This document shows positions 1-7,796 of a stretch of 64,000 nt of DNA, piece by piece. This DNA comes from Virgibacillus_R byunsanensis. Its GTDB lineage: Bacteria; Bacillota; Bacilli; Bacillales; Amphibacillaceae. Positions within the stretch are counted from its first letter, which is position 1, and each line of letters begins with the position of its first letter. The notes under the pieces are model-generated. The model was not told the DNA's origin and made no database searches. It was given only the letters and a program-made list of their open reading frames with translations. The stretch spans positions 1 to 64,000 of the forward strand of contig NZ_JBHTKJ010000034.1 in NCBI RefSeq assembly GCF_042675965.1. Direction: 5' to 3'. The translations under genes were made by a program, and so were the position numbers.

Positions 1-66
1 ACGATTACCCAAGAAGCCCCCACTTCAAGCAACCCGTAAGGGTGGTAAGTGGTGGGAGTAGTTCAC
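1..66 (+). mobile_element. Right end of an IS200/IS605-family element (gene lies outside window)
   Basis: The sequence CCCCCACTTCAAGC, a GC-rich mini-hairpin (ACCCGTAAGGGT), AAGTGGTGGG and then AGTAGTTCAC closely matches, in the same order, the right end of the TnpB element at 59122-60525 read on its minus strand (CCCCCACTTCA, a different mini-hairpin, TAAGTGGTGGG, TAGTTCAA). The conserved stems around a variable tip are what is expected of the 3' part of an IS605 right end and its omega RNA. The element would end near TTCAC at 62-66, thirteen bases before the stop codon of the next gene. Its transposase or TnpB gene must lie left of the window. Family assignment rests on this internal comparison. 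Confidence 0.7.
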
Positions 67-78
67 TCTCCAATTTGG

Positions 79-603
79 TTATTTAAGTACCGAGAATGGC
101 ACATCGAAAATCCACCACAATCCGAATACGATTGGGATAACAAGAAGCCATGCTACTATAGGGTTTTTGTAATGAATCAATAGCATCGGAAACATCATCA
201 ACGTAAATGCAATATCCCAGCCATAATTCCAGCCATTATGATAGGTAAGTCCGCCAGCATAATTAAAGAAAAACTCAGACATATTATAGATAACTATCCA
301 CAAAATAATAGAAAGTATTTGTTGCTTTTTCTCAGATGTCATCCTGCCAAGAAACACAGCAATTGTGACCGGATATTGAATGGACATTCTTCCTATTGCA
401 ATCAGCGTATGGTTTAACCCTAACCCCTCATCAACTGTGCCTACTGGGTGAAACATCCACATCGTATAGTCAAAAAGCAGAAACTGATAAAGTAGATCTC
501 CAATTATAAAAAACAGAAGTGTGGGGTAAAGCCTTTTGAATTCTTTCCACACACCAAATTTCCAACCTATAAACACATATATTAGTAAAAATAGAATAGT
601 CAT
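79..603 (-). CDS. CBO0543-family multi-pass membrane protein
   Basis: The 174-residue protein is almost entirely hydrophobic, with about five predicted membrane spans and no signal-peptide cleavage site. It aligns end to end with the gene at 5679-6203: both open with a hydrophobic segment followed by WK and YP(T)LLF, have FLL(F/Y)DYxMW near residue 45, YPxTxxxFLGR near 80, and finish with a W(I)FD(V/I)Px(x)xLK tail. This architecture matches the CBO0543 family of Firmicutes, whose function is unknown. The start ATG has AGGAAATA just upstream. The gene ends next to an IS605 right end. The family name is recalled, not searched. Confidence 0.75.
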   Translation of the reverse strand: MTILFLLIYVFIGWKFGVWKEFKRLYPTLLFFIIGDLLYQFLLFDYTMWMFHPVGTVDEGLGLNHTLIAIGRMSIQYPVTIAVFLGRMTSEKKQQILSIILWIVIYNMSEFFFNYAGGLTYHNGWNYGWDIAFTLMMFPMLLIHYKNPIVAWLLVIPIVFGLWWIFDVPFSVLK

Positions 604-743
604 ATTATTTCCTCTATAGTCACTTATTTTAAAGCTATTACTATCTTTTCCGTGGATTAGTAATACTATGTAATCAAGAAATTAATAAGATATATAATTT
701 AGCTGGTTTAGTGAACACTACTTAAAAATGGAAAGTGAGAATT

Positions 744-1130
744 ATGACTAATCATCATCCCATGCTCGTAGAACTGAAATAACTCTCTTATGGACCACAT
801 ATATCCAAGATTGCTAAAGCATTTCCATTTAACAAAGGAAGAAACGGATCTAGACCCGATCATCTCCTATGCCCTTAAATGTTCCACTACGCATCAAAAA
901 CAGATTTTCGATTTATTTAGGTAGAAAACATGATGGGGATCGGTATAAGTAATTACGGTGCAGCCATAGCCGTTAGTTTACGAAAGGGCCTAGGACTTTA
1001 CTATGCCAGGCTATTAGCTAAACTTGGAAGATATGCAGAGGGTTTGGGTGAGTTGATGGTTAAAAATAAGTGAATGGAAAAGACCCCGCAAATAATAAGT
1101 CGTGAGGAATTAGTGAATAAAAAGCAATAA
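744..1130 (+). pseudogene. Decayed DUF3231-family gene
   Basis: Fragments of a DUF3231 (ferritin-like, Bacillus) protein lie in order but in different frames. ITLLWTTYIQDC (about 777-812) resembles the usual N-terminal LW-x-Y-x-D segment. LLKHFHLTKEETDLDPIISY and ALKCSTTHQKQIFDLFR follow in another frame (about 808-924). After a large internal deletion, GIGISNYGAAIAVSLRKGLG and YYARLLAKLGRYAEGLGELM continue to a TGA where the family has Trp, then MEKTPQIISREELV. Intact homologues are roughly 330 residues with two such repeats. At least one frameshift, one deletion and one nonsense change make a product impossible. Confidence 0.7.
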
Positions 1131-1181
1131 CGTTCAATTGATACTTTTTTGTACTAACAAAAAATTCAGGTGGTGGAAATT

Positions 1182-1649
1182 TTGCTAAATGAAATCTTAC
1201 TATGGATGTCTTTAATTGCTCCTTGGCTATCTCTGTTCCTAATGAAAACTGGAGCAATTAAGCGTTTTATGCCAGTTGCTATATTTGTTACGTTATTACT
1301 CATGATCATTTATGAAATAGCTTATACCTATGATTGGTGGAAACTAAAAGAATATATTTTACCTTGGGGTTATATAACGCATGGTTCATTTGCTTATGGT
1401 CTGTTTTTAGTTGGAACAATCTGGATATTTTATTTTACATATCACAATTTCAAAATTTATATGATAACCAATATCATTATTGATGCCATGTTTGCATTTG
1501 TTTTCCTACCATTAACAAATTGGTTAGGTATAAATGAGCTTATTAAGATATCAAACTGGGGTGTATATTTAATAATGCTCACACTGGCTGTCATTATTTA
1601 TCTTTACCAACGTTGGCAAGAAGGCATTTTTAAAGAAGATTTGAATTAA
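1182..1649 (+). CDS. Small multi-pass membrane protein, paralogue of the 4835-5320 gene
   Basis: This is a roughly 155-residue, very hydrophobic protein with about five membrane segments and a short charged C-terminus (YQRWQEG). It shares with the 4835-5320 protein a WWK motif near the middle followed by an F-x-YG/GP segment, a (T)IWIF-x-x-TY core and an aromatic-rich fourth helix. TTG at 1182 is preferred over GTG at 1170 because GGTGGTGG at 1169-1176 is then placed as a ribosome binding site about six bases upstream. Function is unknown. It belongs to the local cluster of CBO0543-like proteins but is less similar to the 174-residue pair. Confidence 0.65.
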   Translation: MLNEILLWMSLIAPWLSLFLMKTGAIKRFMPVAIFVTLLLMIIYEIAYTYDWWKLKEYILPWGYITHGSFAYGLFLVGTIWIFYFTYHNFKIYMITNIIIDAMFAFVFLPLTNWLGINELIKISNWGVYLIMLTLAVIIYLYQRWQEGIFKEDLN

Positions 1650-1776
1650 TTCATTTCCAACCAAAAATTATAAAAGCAAATGGGTTTTTATGTTAAAATA
1701 ATTGTAAGAAAATTACGACGTCCATTATAATAGAAACAGCACACATTTTTGGATTTTGAATGGGGGGGACTTTGCT

Positions 1777-2181
1777 TTGAATAAAACATATATTTATCTT
1801 ATGGGATTAATCGGTTCTATCATAGGAATCCTTGGTTCTATTATTTGGATTGCTCTAGGACCTTCTTTTTTAGGTGGAAAGATTGATTCAAACCTTACAG
1901 ATGATGCTTTAGAAACTGGTTTACTAATTGCAGTAATTCAAAGCGCTATAACGATATCATTTTTTATTGTCACATTAGTAAAGTCAACACCCGATCATTT
2001 GGATAACGAACTGAAGAAAACGGGAACATGGTTACTAGTAGTAGGAATAGGAAATAGCTTAGTAAATTTATTTCAGTTACTCCCTGGCATTTTGTTAATT
2101 ACAGCTGGCATATTTTCCATAAGAGAAGCAAAAATGGTAGATAATGATAGACCGATAGAACCTGATCAAAGCAGGATTTGA
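1777..2181 (+). CDS. DUF4064-like membrane protein
   Basis: The product is about 134 residues. It has an N-terminal membrane helix rich in Gly and Ile, an acidic extracellular-looking loop (DSNLTDDALE), a second helix, a charged cytoplasmic segment (PDHLDNELKKTG) and two more helices. The order resembles DUF4064 proteins of Bacillaceae. A run of seven G at 1762-1768 sits about nine bases before TTG 1777, which is taken as start rather than the in-frame TTG at 1756, which would lie upstream of the ribosome binding site. The gene stands 48 bases before the aldo/keto reductase in the same direction and may be cotranscribed with it. Function is unknown. Confidence 0.6.
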   Translation: MNKTYIYLMGLIGSIIGILGSIIWIALGPSFLGGKIDSNLTDDALETGLLIAVIQSAITISFFIVTLVKSTPDHLDNELKKTGTWLLVVGIGNSLVNLFQLLPGILLITAGIFSIREAKMVDNDRPIEPDQSRI

Positions 2182-2229
2182 TCAGGATTACATATTTTAA
2201 ATGAAAACTTATAAAAAGGATGGGTTACA

Positions 2230-3168
2230 ATGGTTCAAAAGATTGAGTTAGGAAAAACAGGATTACATATTCACCCAATTGGATTAGGTGCCAATAAGAT
2301 TGGGGAAGAAAATAAAGAAACGAACACCGAATATGGTGGTAAAATTATTGAATCTGCAATGGAAAACGGGTTAAACTTTATCGATACTGCTTTTTTATAT
2401 GGAAGAGGACTATCAGAAGAGATTATTGGGAAAACATTGAAAGAAAACAAATGGAGAAACAGTGCTGTAATAGCAACAAAAGGATCACATAAGTATGTTG
2501 GGGATGACGTAATTGTCGATAATTCACCTGATTTTCTAAATGAAACAGTCGATCAAAGTCTAAAACGGCTGCAAACCGATGTAATTGATCTTTTCTATAT
2601 ACACTTTCCTGATGAAGGTACACCAAAATATGAATCTATCGGTGCACTGCAGCGATTAAAAGAAGCCGGAAAAATTCGGGCGATAGGTGTTTCCAACTTT
2701 TCTATGAACCAATTGAAAGAAGCAAATCAGGACGGCTATCTTGAAGTTGTTCAGGGGAACTACAATTTGCTTGATCGTTCTGCGGAAAAAGAACTCTTTC
2801 CTTATCTAATAGAAAATGACATCTCGTTTGTCCCATACTTCCCGTTAGCTTCTGGATTATTAGCAGGGAAATACAACAAAGATACAATACTTTCTGAGCG
2901 TCAAAAGAAAAAGCCACAATTTCAGGGAGATGAATACCTTAAACACTTGGCGAACGTAGAAAAAATTAGAGGTATCGCCAACAAACACCATGTAGAAGTT
3001 GCTCATGTTGTTCTTGCGTATTATTTAACCAAGAACCCGATTGATTCCGTTATTCCTGGTGCAAGAAATTCAAAGCAACTAATCCATAACTTAAAAGCAG
3101 CAGATGTAGAGATTTCTTCAGAAGATATGGAAACAATTGATCAAGTATATCCATTACATTACAATTAG
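2230..3168 (+). CDS. Aldo/keto reductase
   Basis: This 312-residue TIM-barrel oxidoreductase should reduce carbonyl compounds with NADPH in the cytoplasm. The AKR tetrad is visible: D52 (FIDTAFLYG), Y57, K84 (IATKGSH) and H125 (FYIHFPD). The substrate-side motif GVSNFS (about 162-167) and the C-terminal cofactor motif IPGARN (about 281-286) are both present. Length and motifs fit the YhdN/IolS/YqkF group of Bacillus, but the exact subgroup cannot be decided by eye. AAAAGGATGG directly before ATG gives the start. The gene ends just before a dispersed-repeat hairpin that may act as its terminator. Confidence 0.9.
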   Translation: MVQKIELGKTGLHIHPIGLGANKIGEENKETNTEYGGKIIESAMENGLNFIDTAFLYGRGLSEEIIGKTLKENKWRNSAVIATKGSHKYVGDDVIVDNSPDFLNETVDQSLKRLQTDVIDLFYIHFPDEGTPKYESIGALQRLKEAGKIRAIGVSNFSMNQLKEANQDGYLEVVQGNYNLLDRSAEKELFPYLIENDISFVPYFPLASGLLAGKYNKDTILSERQKKKPQFQGDEYLKHLANVEKIRGIANKHHVEVAHVVLAYYLTKNPIDSVIPGARNSKQLIHNLKAADVEISSEDMETIDQVYPLHYN

Positions 3169-3172
3169 TCTA

Positions 3173-3213
3173 TTAGAAAACTTGGCTTATCGCCAAGCCT
3201 TTGTTGCACTTAG
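3173..3213 (+). repeat. Short copy of the TTAGAAAAC dispersed repeat, possible terminator
   Basis: TTAGAAAACTTGGC, a TTATC loop and GCCAAGCCTTTG match the start of the longer copies at 58598-58684 (same strand) and 27037-27121 (opposite strand). Relative to these, this copy lacks the internal ATGGCGA segment. The CTTGGC/GCCAAG hairpin followed by CTTTG lies four bases after the aldo/keto reductase stop and may end its transcript. Confidence 0.65.
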
Positions 3214-3233
3214 ATATCTTTTAAACATAATAA

Positions 3234-3273
3234 ATGCTCCCCTTTAGTAACCAAATTAATTAAAGGGGAGCAT
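3234..3273. terminator. Hairpin between convergent genes
   Basis: A perfect 13-bp inverted repeat (ATGCTCCCCTTTA / TAAAGGGGAGCAT) is separated by 14 bases. It lies between the 3' ends of the aldo/keto reductase and opuAC. T-rich sequence follows on the plus strand (ATCATTTTTAG), and a weaker T-rich tract follows on the minus strand. It probably serves opuAC and perhaps both genes. Confidence 0.7.
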
Positions 3274-3296
3274 ATCATTTTTAGTATTCAATGTAC

Positions 3297-4184
3297 TTAC
3301 TCTGCAGGTTCAAAATCTTCAAGGGAATCAACTTCCATATATGCTGGCACAGCTAATCCAATCTTGGTACCTTCATAGCTTGGTCCTAGATCTATAAATC
3401 CACCCTCATGTTCCTTATATAAAGCACCATGCGTCGTAGGCACCCAAGGAGAAAGAGAAGCGTCAGCATCACCTGTTGAAATTGACTCGAACAAAACAGC
3501 TGGATCAATTGGAGTAAGCGTAACTTTATATCCTTGTTGTGCCAATACAATTTTAGCTACGTTTGCTGTAAATAATTCTGAACTCCAAGGAGTTGAAACT
3601 AATTCTATTGGTGTACCATCTACTGGTTCTACTCCTTCTGTCCATTTTGCAACTGCTTCTTGATTTTCATCCGCCCATTGCTGTGCTAACGCATCCATCT
3701 CTAATCCTTCTTCATTAGCTGTTAGCAAGGCTGATTCTATGTCTGATACTTCCCAATGGAATCGATCAAGAATCGTATAAGCATTTGGCAGTTCATCTTT
3801 TAAGCCTTTTCTTACAATTGTTGCAGCATGTTGTTCCTCTCCAAAGATACCTTTAGGATCCTCTAAGTATTTTAGATCCCATTTGGCAAACATATAATGA
3901 GGTGACCATGCTGTAATCATAATTGGTTCTTTGTTATCAATAGCTTCAGCTAAGGATGATAACATTGCTCCTGTTGACGATGTTTGTTGTTGCCAACCAT
4001 CAAGATTTTCATACTCGGCTATAACCTGGTTATTCAGTTCCGTTTGTCCGGCACCAGGTTCCAGACCAGTAATTGTATAATCCATTTGTTCACTAGCGCT
4101 TTGTTGTTTTTCTTCTCCACAACCAGCTACTACAAGGGATAAAGATAAACCAGCAATTATCCCTAATCTGTTCCAGTTAAACAT
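3297..4184 (-). CDS. opuAC: Glycine betaine/proline betaine binding lipoprotein, OpuAC-like
   Basis: This 295-residue protein would bind compatible solutes outside the membrane for an ABC importer. A lipoprotein signal ends with VVAGC (C22). The lobe order, with the IEPGAG-type segment (GLEPGAGQ, 40-47) first and the WDSE/ADASLSPW segment second, is that of Bacillus OpuAC. Candidate aromatic-cage tryptophans are W93 (ITAWSPH), W200 (STPWSSE) and W247 (SLSPWVPTTH). One conserved position (HWMF in OpuAC) is HYMF here. No ATPase or permease gene adjoins it, so it either serves a transporter encoded elsewhere or is the remnant of a split operon. The start has AGGAGTG upstream. Confidence 0.85.
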   Translation of the reverse strand: MFNWNRLGIIAGLSLSLVVAGCGEEKQQSASEQMDYTITGLEPGAGQTELNNQVIAEYENLDGWQQQTSSTGAMLSSLAEAIDNKEPIMITAWSPHYMFAKWDLKYLEDPKGIFGEEQHAATIVRKGLKDELPNAYTILDRFHWEVSDIESALLTANEEGLEMDALAQQWADENQEAVAKWTEGVEPVDGTPIELVSTPWSSELFTANVAKIVLAQQGYKVTLTPIDPAVLFESISTGDADASLSPWVPTTHGALYKEHEGGFIDLGPSYEGTKIGLAVPAYMEVDSLEDFEPAE

Positions 4185-4208
4185 GTGTAATACACTCCTT
4201 TAGTTACT

Positions 4209-4238
4209 ATTGCTACGATTTTTCTGCTATGTAGCAAT
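4209..4238 (-). promoter_or_regulatory. Inverted repeat in the opuAC leader
   Basis: An 8-bp perfect inverted repeat (ATTGCTAC / GTAGCAAT) with a 14-base spacer lies 25-54 bases upstream of the opuAC start codon. It could be an operator or a leader hairpin. There is no direct evidence of function. Confidence 0.35.
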
Positions 4239-4518
4239 TTCTTCAGTTGTCTTTAATGTTCTATGCCACCGAGATTAACAGTACCCCCTATAGAAAGCCC
4301 TTAAAAAACACAACTATTATAAATGATATATCTTCTTTACGTAATACCCAAACAGCAAAAACCGCTATTATTGTTCTATAGTATAAAAGTTTAAGATTTA
4401 CAACCCTCTCAAAGGGTATAACGGATGATTCTTTCATTTTTCTCTATCTTACACCCTTCTAAGCTAGTTGATTTTGTTTTTGATAAAAAATGAACCGGTT
4501 TTAGGAGGAGGATTTTGT

Positions 4519-4578
4519 ATGTTTGACAACAAGTTGCTTGTGAAATTTGTACCTAAAAGTAACGGGGGCTTATCTTAA
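4519..4578 (+). CDS. 19-residue ORF with a strong ribosome binding site (uncertain)
   Basis: AGGAGGAGG at 4503-4511 stands eight bases before ATG 4519, an unusually good initiation signal in a 650-bp gap. The frame gives MFDNKLLVKFVPKSNGGLS and then TAA. No family is recognised. It may be a truncated gene start left after a deletion, a leader peptide or chance. The remainder of 4239-4834 shows no supported gene apart from the hairpin at 4730-4779. Confidence 0.25.
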   Translation: MFDNKLLVKFVPKSNGGLS

Positions 4579-4729
4579 TAAAGGATAGCACCATTTATCT
4601 ATCTAGCAGGTTAATAAAGAAAGGAAAGTATTGAGCTTCCAAATGCTTGTTATACAAGTATGTTAAATGATATAAAATACATTTGAAAGTAGGTCATAAA
4701 ATGAAAACTGAGTAAGAAACAATAAGAAA

Positions 4730-4779
4730 AAGCTAAACTGTAATTGCTCAGCCTTAGTAGTACCAGAGCAATTTAGCTT
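4730..4779 (-). terminator. Terminator of the 4835-5320 gene
   Basis: GAGCAATTTAGCTT on the plus strand pairs with AAGCTAAA and AATTGCTC across a small internal bulge. Read on the minus strand the hairpin is followed by a T-rich run (CTTTTTCTTATT). It lies 56 bases after the stop of the minus-strand membrane protein. Confidence 0.6.
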
Positions 4780-4834
4780 CCATTTTCTTACCTTTTTTCT
4801 GCTTTTTATCTTTTCTATTATTGTCCATATATCT

Positions 4835-5320
4835 CTAGGTCCTTTTCTGTGTTTGGTGTAATTTCTGTTCGGTTGGTTGGTTTTTATCTAAAATTAATTG
4901 GAACCCATAATTCGCAAATGCATAACCTAACGAAAGTAAAAAAATATGAATCGGTTTAATTTTATTTAATTTATAGAGATTTATTTTTTCAAAAAATGTA
5001 TTTAATGGATACGCAAGTAAATAATTCAATATTAAATTAAGAAGAGTATATAACCAAAATCTCCCATAAGTTAGACGAAATATCCAAAGGCACCCTATAA
5101 AATAAGGTCCAAAAGTAAAAGTTAGTCCATTATTGGCTATCGTTTTAATACCGCCCTTTGCTTTCCACCAGTTTCGAGGAGCCCCTAATAGATATTCTGT
5201 TAAAATAATTATAGATGAAAAAAGTGTAACCGGTAGGTATTTAAAAAACGACTTTTTAGGGAGAAATAAAACAGTGCCCCATGATATTAAAATCAATCCA
5301 ATACGAAAAAAACCTAGCAT
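4835..5320 (-). CDS. Small multi-pass membrane protein, paralogue of the 1182-1649 gene
   Basis: The 161-residue protein has about five hydrophobic helices and a hydrophilic Gln/Thr/Lys tail (NQPTEQKLHQTQKRT). It shares with the 1182-1649 protein an N-terminal span ending in L-x-LPKK/KTGA, a WWK(A/L)K motif near residue 50, an F-x-x-G-x-x-WIFRLTYGRF-type core and a following NLILNY helix. GGGGACATATAAATG gives a plausible start. Function is unknown. It is part of the local group of four related membrane proteins interrupted by opuAC. Confidence 0.65.
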   Translation of the reverse strand: MLGFFRIGLILISWGTVLFLPKKSFFKYLPVTLFSSIIILTEYLLGAPRNWWKAKGGIKTIANNGLTFTFGPYFIGCLWIFRLTYGRFWLYTLLNLILNYLLAYPLNTFFEKINLYKLNKIKPIHIFLLSLGYAFANYGFQLILDKNQPTEQKLHQTQKRT

Positions 5321-5403
5321 TTATATGTCCCCTCCTTTATTTATTTTTATTTTCTCAAAAAACCAAATTATTATGTGAAATATAAAAATAAAAGGTACAC
5401 ATT

Positions 5404-5499
5404 GTTAAACTTATTGAAGGGGTTTGGTCCAATATCGATATTGAATGGGATTATGTAAAAAGAGAAACAAGAGAGAATATTGAGTATGTTTGGCATTAA
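5404..5499 (+). pseudogene. Possible 3' fragment of a lost gene
   Basis: An open frame without a start codon reads VKLIEGVWSNIDIEWDYVKR then ETRENIEYVWH and stop. Its composition looks like protein-coding sequence, and it is followed by a good hairpin at 5517-5549. No family is recognised. It may be the tail of a gene whose 5' part was deleted. Sequence 5550-5678 shows nothing further. Confidence 0.3.
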
Positions 5500-5516
5500 A
5501 CTTATTAAAAGAGTGG

Positions 5517-5549
5517 AACAAGGAGTTGTCGATGTGGCAGCTCCTTGTT
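5517..5549 (+). terminator. Hairpin after the 5404-5499 fragment
   Basis: AACAAGGAG and CTCCTTGTT form a 9-bp perfect inverted repeat with a 15-base spacer, followed by TTGC. Its position 17 bases after a stop codon supports the idea that a gene once ended here. Confidence 0.5.
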
Positions 5550-5678
5550 TGCTAAAGAGGCATTAAGTGAAAGAAGTGTATATTTTTACAGTTTTTTTGT
5601 AATGAGGGTGTAGTTCTATTTGATAATTATCCATTAAACTGGAAATAGTAATAGCTAAAATGATGATGAGGCGTATGT

Positions 5679-6203
5679 ATGCACTTTTTGTATAATGTTT
5701 TGTTTTTATTAGCAGGGTTCAAATGGGGAGATTGGAAAAGATGGAGATATTATTATCCGACTATCCTTTTTTTAATTTGTGTAGATTTGCTAAAAAATTT
5801 CCTGCTTTATGATTATCGGATGTGGACGTACCAAGAAACTTTTTTTGGTGAGAATATATTACAAAATCACACTTTTATTAATCTTGTGATTATGGCTATA
5901 GTGTACCCTTCGACTGTTTTAATATACCTTGGTCGCTTTCCACAAGAAAGGCGAAAACAAATTTTTTGGTTTTCATTATGGATATTGATCTATTGGATTG
6001 TGGAGTACATCAATCTAACATATTTAGATTTGATAAACCATCATAATGATTGGAATATGTGGTGGTCGTTCCTGTTTCTGATTGTAATGTTTTTAATGCT
6101 AAAAATTCATCATAAAAATCCATTATTGGCTTGGGGGTTATCTGTAATTTTCATTCTCATTTTGTGGATTGTATTTGATATTCCAGTTGAAACACTAAAG
6201 TAA
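5679..6203 (+). CDS. CBO0543-family multi-pass membrane protein
   Basis: This is another 174-residue protein with about five membrane spans. Conserved landmarks shared with the 79-603 protein are FKWGDWK near residue 15, YYPTILF, FLLYDYRMW near 45, YPSTVLIYLGR near 80, HHNDWNMWW near 127 and the tail VFDIPVETLK. ATG 5679 is chosen because GATGAGG precedes it and alignment to the paralogue begins there. Function is unknown. Family members often occur in multiple copies per genome. Confidence 0.75.
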   Translation: MHFLYNVLFLLAGFKWGDWKRWRYYYPTILFLICVDLLKNFLLYDYRMWTYQETFFGENILQNHTFINLVIMAIVYPSTVLIYLGRFPQERRKQIFWFSLWILIYWIVEYINLTYLDLINHHNDWNMWWSFLFLIVMFLMLKIHHKNPLLAWGLSVIFILILWIVFDIPVETLK

Positions 6204-6293
6204 AACCATGTACTTACTTTATGAATTAATGTTTGTTGAAATTATACACTTAAAGTCAACTGATGATTTAGTTTAACAACAGAAATTTAGGTA

Positions 6294-6328
6294 GAAAATG
6301 GCTTGGAGAAATATCCAATGCCATTTTT
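6294..6328 (+). terminator. Terminator of the 5679-6203 gene
   Basis: AAAATGGC-TTGGA pairs with TCCAA-TGCCATTTT through one bulged T, with loop GAAATA, and runs into TTTTTT. This is a typical intrinsic terminator. Confidence 0.75.
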
Positions 6329-6433
6329 TACTTTGAATTTAATAATGTGATTATAGGTGTGATTTAACTTGTGATTCACTATTTTGGCACCTCACAAGTG
6401 AACCCGTTAGGAATGTTACCAGTCTTTTTTTAT

Positions 6434-7366
6434 CTACCGTTCTACTACTTTATTCTCCATCTGACCGATTTTTTCGATCTCGAGTGTTACCACATCCCCA
6501 TCTTGTAAGAACTGCGGAGGTTTCATGGCAACGCCAACGCCATTAGGAGTTCCTGTAAGAATTAGATCCCCAGGCTTTAGCGTAATAAGGTTTGAAATGA
6601 ATTCAATCAGAAAAGGAATATCAAAAATCAACTGATCTGTAGTGGATGACTGGCGCTCTTCCCCGTTTACAAGTGAACGAATGGATAAATTACTAGGGTC
6701 ACCCACTTCATCAGCTGTAACGATCCATGGGCCAACCGGCGTACTGTTGTCAAGCGTCTTTCCTTGTAACCATTGAGGCGTTCTTTTTTGCAAGTCACGG
6801 GCAGATATATCATTGCCAATCGTGTAGCCTGCAATATAGCCGAGGGCATCTTCTCTTTTTACGTGAGACGCTTCTTTTCCAATAACCACTGCAAGTTCAA
6901 CTTCATAATCAAGTTTCTGAGTAACATCTGATTTCTCAATCGCATCTTCAGGGCCAACGAGTGCATTAGAAAACTTTGAAAATAGTACTGGAAAATCAGG
7001 TACATCACTCTGCATTTCAGCTGCATGTTCAGCATAATTTTTCCCGACACAGATAATCTTTGATGGTGATGGAATTGGAGTGGATACATATACTTCCTCC
7101 ACGTCAAAGCTGATACCTTCTGTATTATGTCTTTTTACAAGCGTGTATGCTTCCCTTGCTTTATCGAATACATCATTCCCTGCAGTAAAGAATTGTGTTG
7201 GATCAGCTGGAAATATATTTTGTAGGTTATTAGCTAAATCTTTTTCTTGCTTAGAGAGAAGTAATTGACGATATGCTTCCTGAAGATCAATTACTTTCTC
7301 ATTCAACATAAAGCCAACTCGAAGTGGACTTGGTTTTCCTTTTATTTTATAGCTAATTAGTTTCAT
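6434..7366 (-). CDS. Fumarylacetoacetate hydrolase (FAH) family protein
   Basis: The 310-residue protein resembles 2-keto-4-pentenoate hydratases and acylpyruvate hydrolases that cleave or hydrate 2-oxo acid intermediates with a divalent metal. Family motifs are GKNYAEHAAEM (about 106-116), the metal ligands of DYEVELAVVIGK (about 148-159), GNDISARDLQ (about 183-192) and LTGTPNGVG (about 272-280). The internal ATG 7366 is preferred because GGAGGTTATAATC precedes it. Neighbours give no pathway. The exact substrate cannot be told from sequence. Confidence 0.85.
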   Translation of the reverse strand: MKLISYKIKGKPSPLRVGFMLNEKVIDLQEAYRQLLLSKQEKDLANNLQNIFPADPTQFFTAGNDVFDKAREAYTLVKRHNTEGISFDVEEVYVSTPIPSPSKIICVGKNYAEHAAEMQSDVPDFPVLFSKFSNALVGPEDAIEKSDVTQKLDYEVELAVVIGKEASHVKREDALGYIAGYTIGNDISARDLQKRTPQWLQGKTLDNSTPVGPWIVTADEVGDPSNLSIRSLVNGEERQSSTTDQLIFDIPFLIEFISNLITLKPGDLILTGTPNGVGVAMKPPQFLQDGDVVTLEIEKIGQMENKVVER

Positions 7367-7510
7367 GATTATAACCTCCATAACACGTTTAAAAACGTTT
7401 TCTTTTATTACCTATTCTATCAAACTGGTGAATTATCCTCTTTTTAAATAGCTGTTTTGGTAAAGATTGTTACTATTGAGAGAATAGATATAAACTGTGA
7501 CGTAACTGCT

Positions 7511-7645
7511 TGGTTGATTTCCGCTACGGGCAGTCGCTTTCCGCGGGCACGGCTTCAGCCCTCCGAAGCGGAAAACCACCGCTGCGGGGTCTTCAGACAC
7601 GTGCTGTTCCCACAGGAGTCGACTGCCCTCCTCTCCAATCAACCA
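7511..7645. repeat. 135-bp GC-rich imperfect palindromic repeat
   Basis: The ends are TGGTTGATT and AATCAACCA (perfect 9-bp inverted repeat), followed inward by GGGCAGTCG and CGACTGCCC (perfect 9-bp). The centre contains TTTCCGCGGGCACGGCTTC and TCTTCAGACACGTGCTGTTC. This composition is far more GC-rich than its surroundings. I recall very similar palindromes as dispersed intergenic repeats in alkaliphilic and halophilic Bacillaceae. That is from memory, and no second copy occurs in this window. ORFs in both directions through it are by-products of the symmetry. The rest of 7382-7747 shows no gene. Confidence 0.75.
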
Positions 7646-7747
7646 TCATAAAAGTGGTAGTCTGTGTTATAAAAACGAAATGATAGCAGTTCTTTAATGA
7701 TGGGCGTTATACCAGCGGCGGAAAGAAAACAGCATTTAAACACAAAA

Positions 7748-7779
7748 ATAGCGAGTTGGTATGTGATCCAACTCGCTAT
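7748..7779 (-). terminator. Terminator of the PfpI-family gene
   Basis: ATAGCGAGTTGG and CCAACTCGCTAT form a perfect 12-bp stem with an 8-base loop. On the minus strand it runs into TTTTTGTG. It lies 18 bases after the stop of the DJ-1/PfpI gene. Confidence 0.8.
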
Positions 7780-7796
7780 CTTAATGTATTGCTCCT

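Noticed and set aside
7433..7651. Two opposing frames in the 135-bp palindrome
   Set aside because: Both frames follow from the near-symmetry of the repeat and no initiation signal is present.
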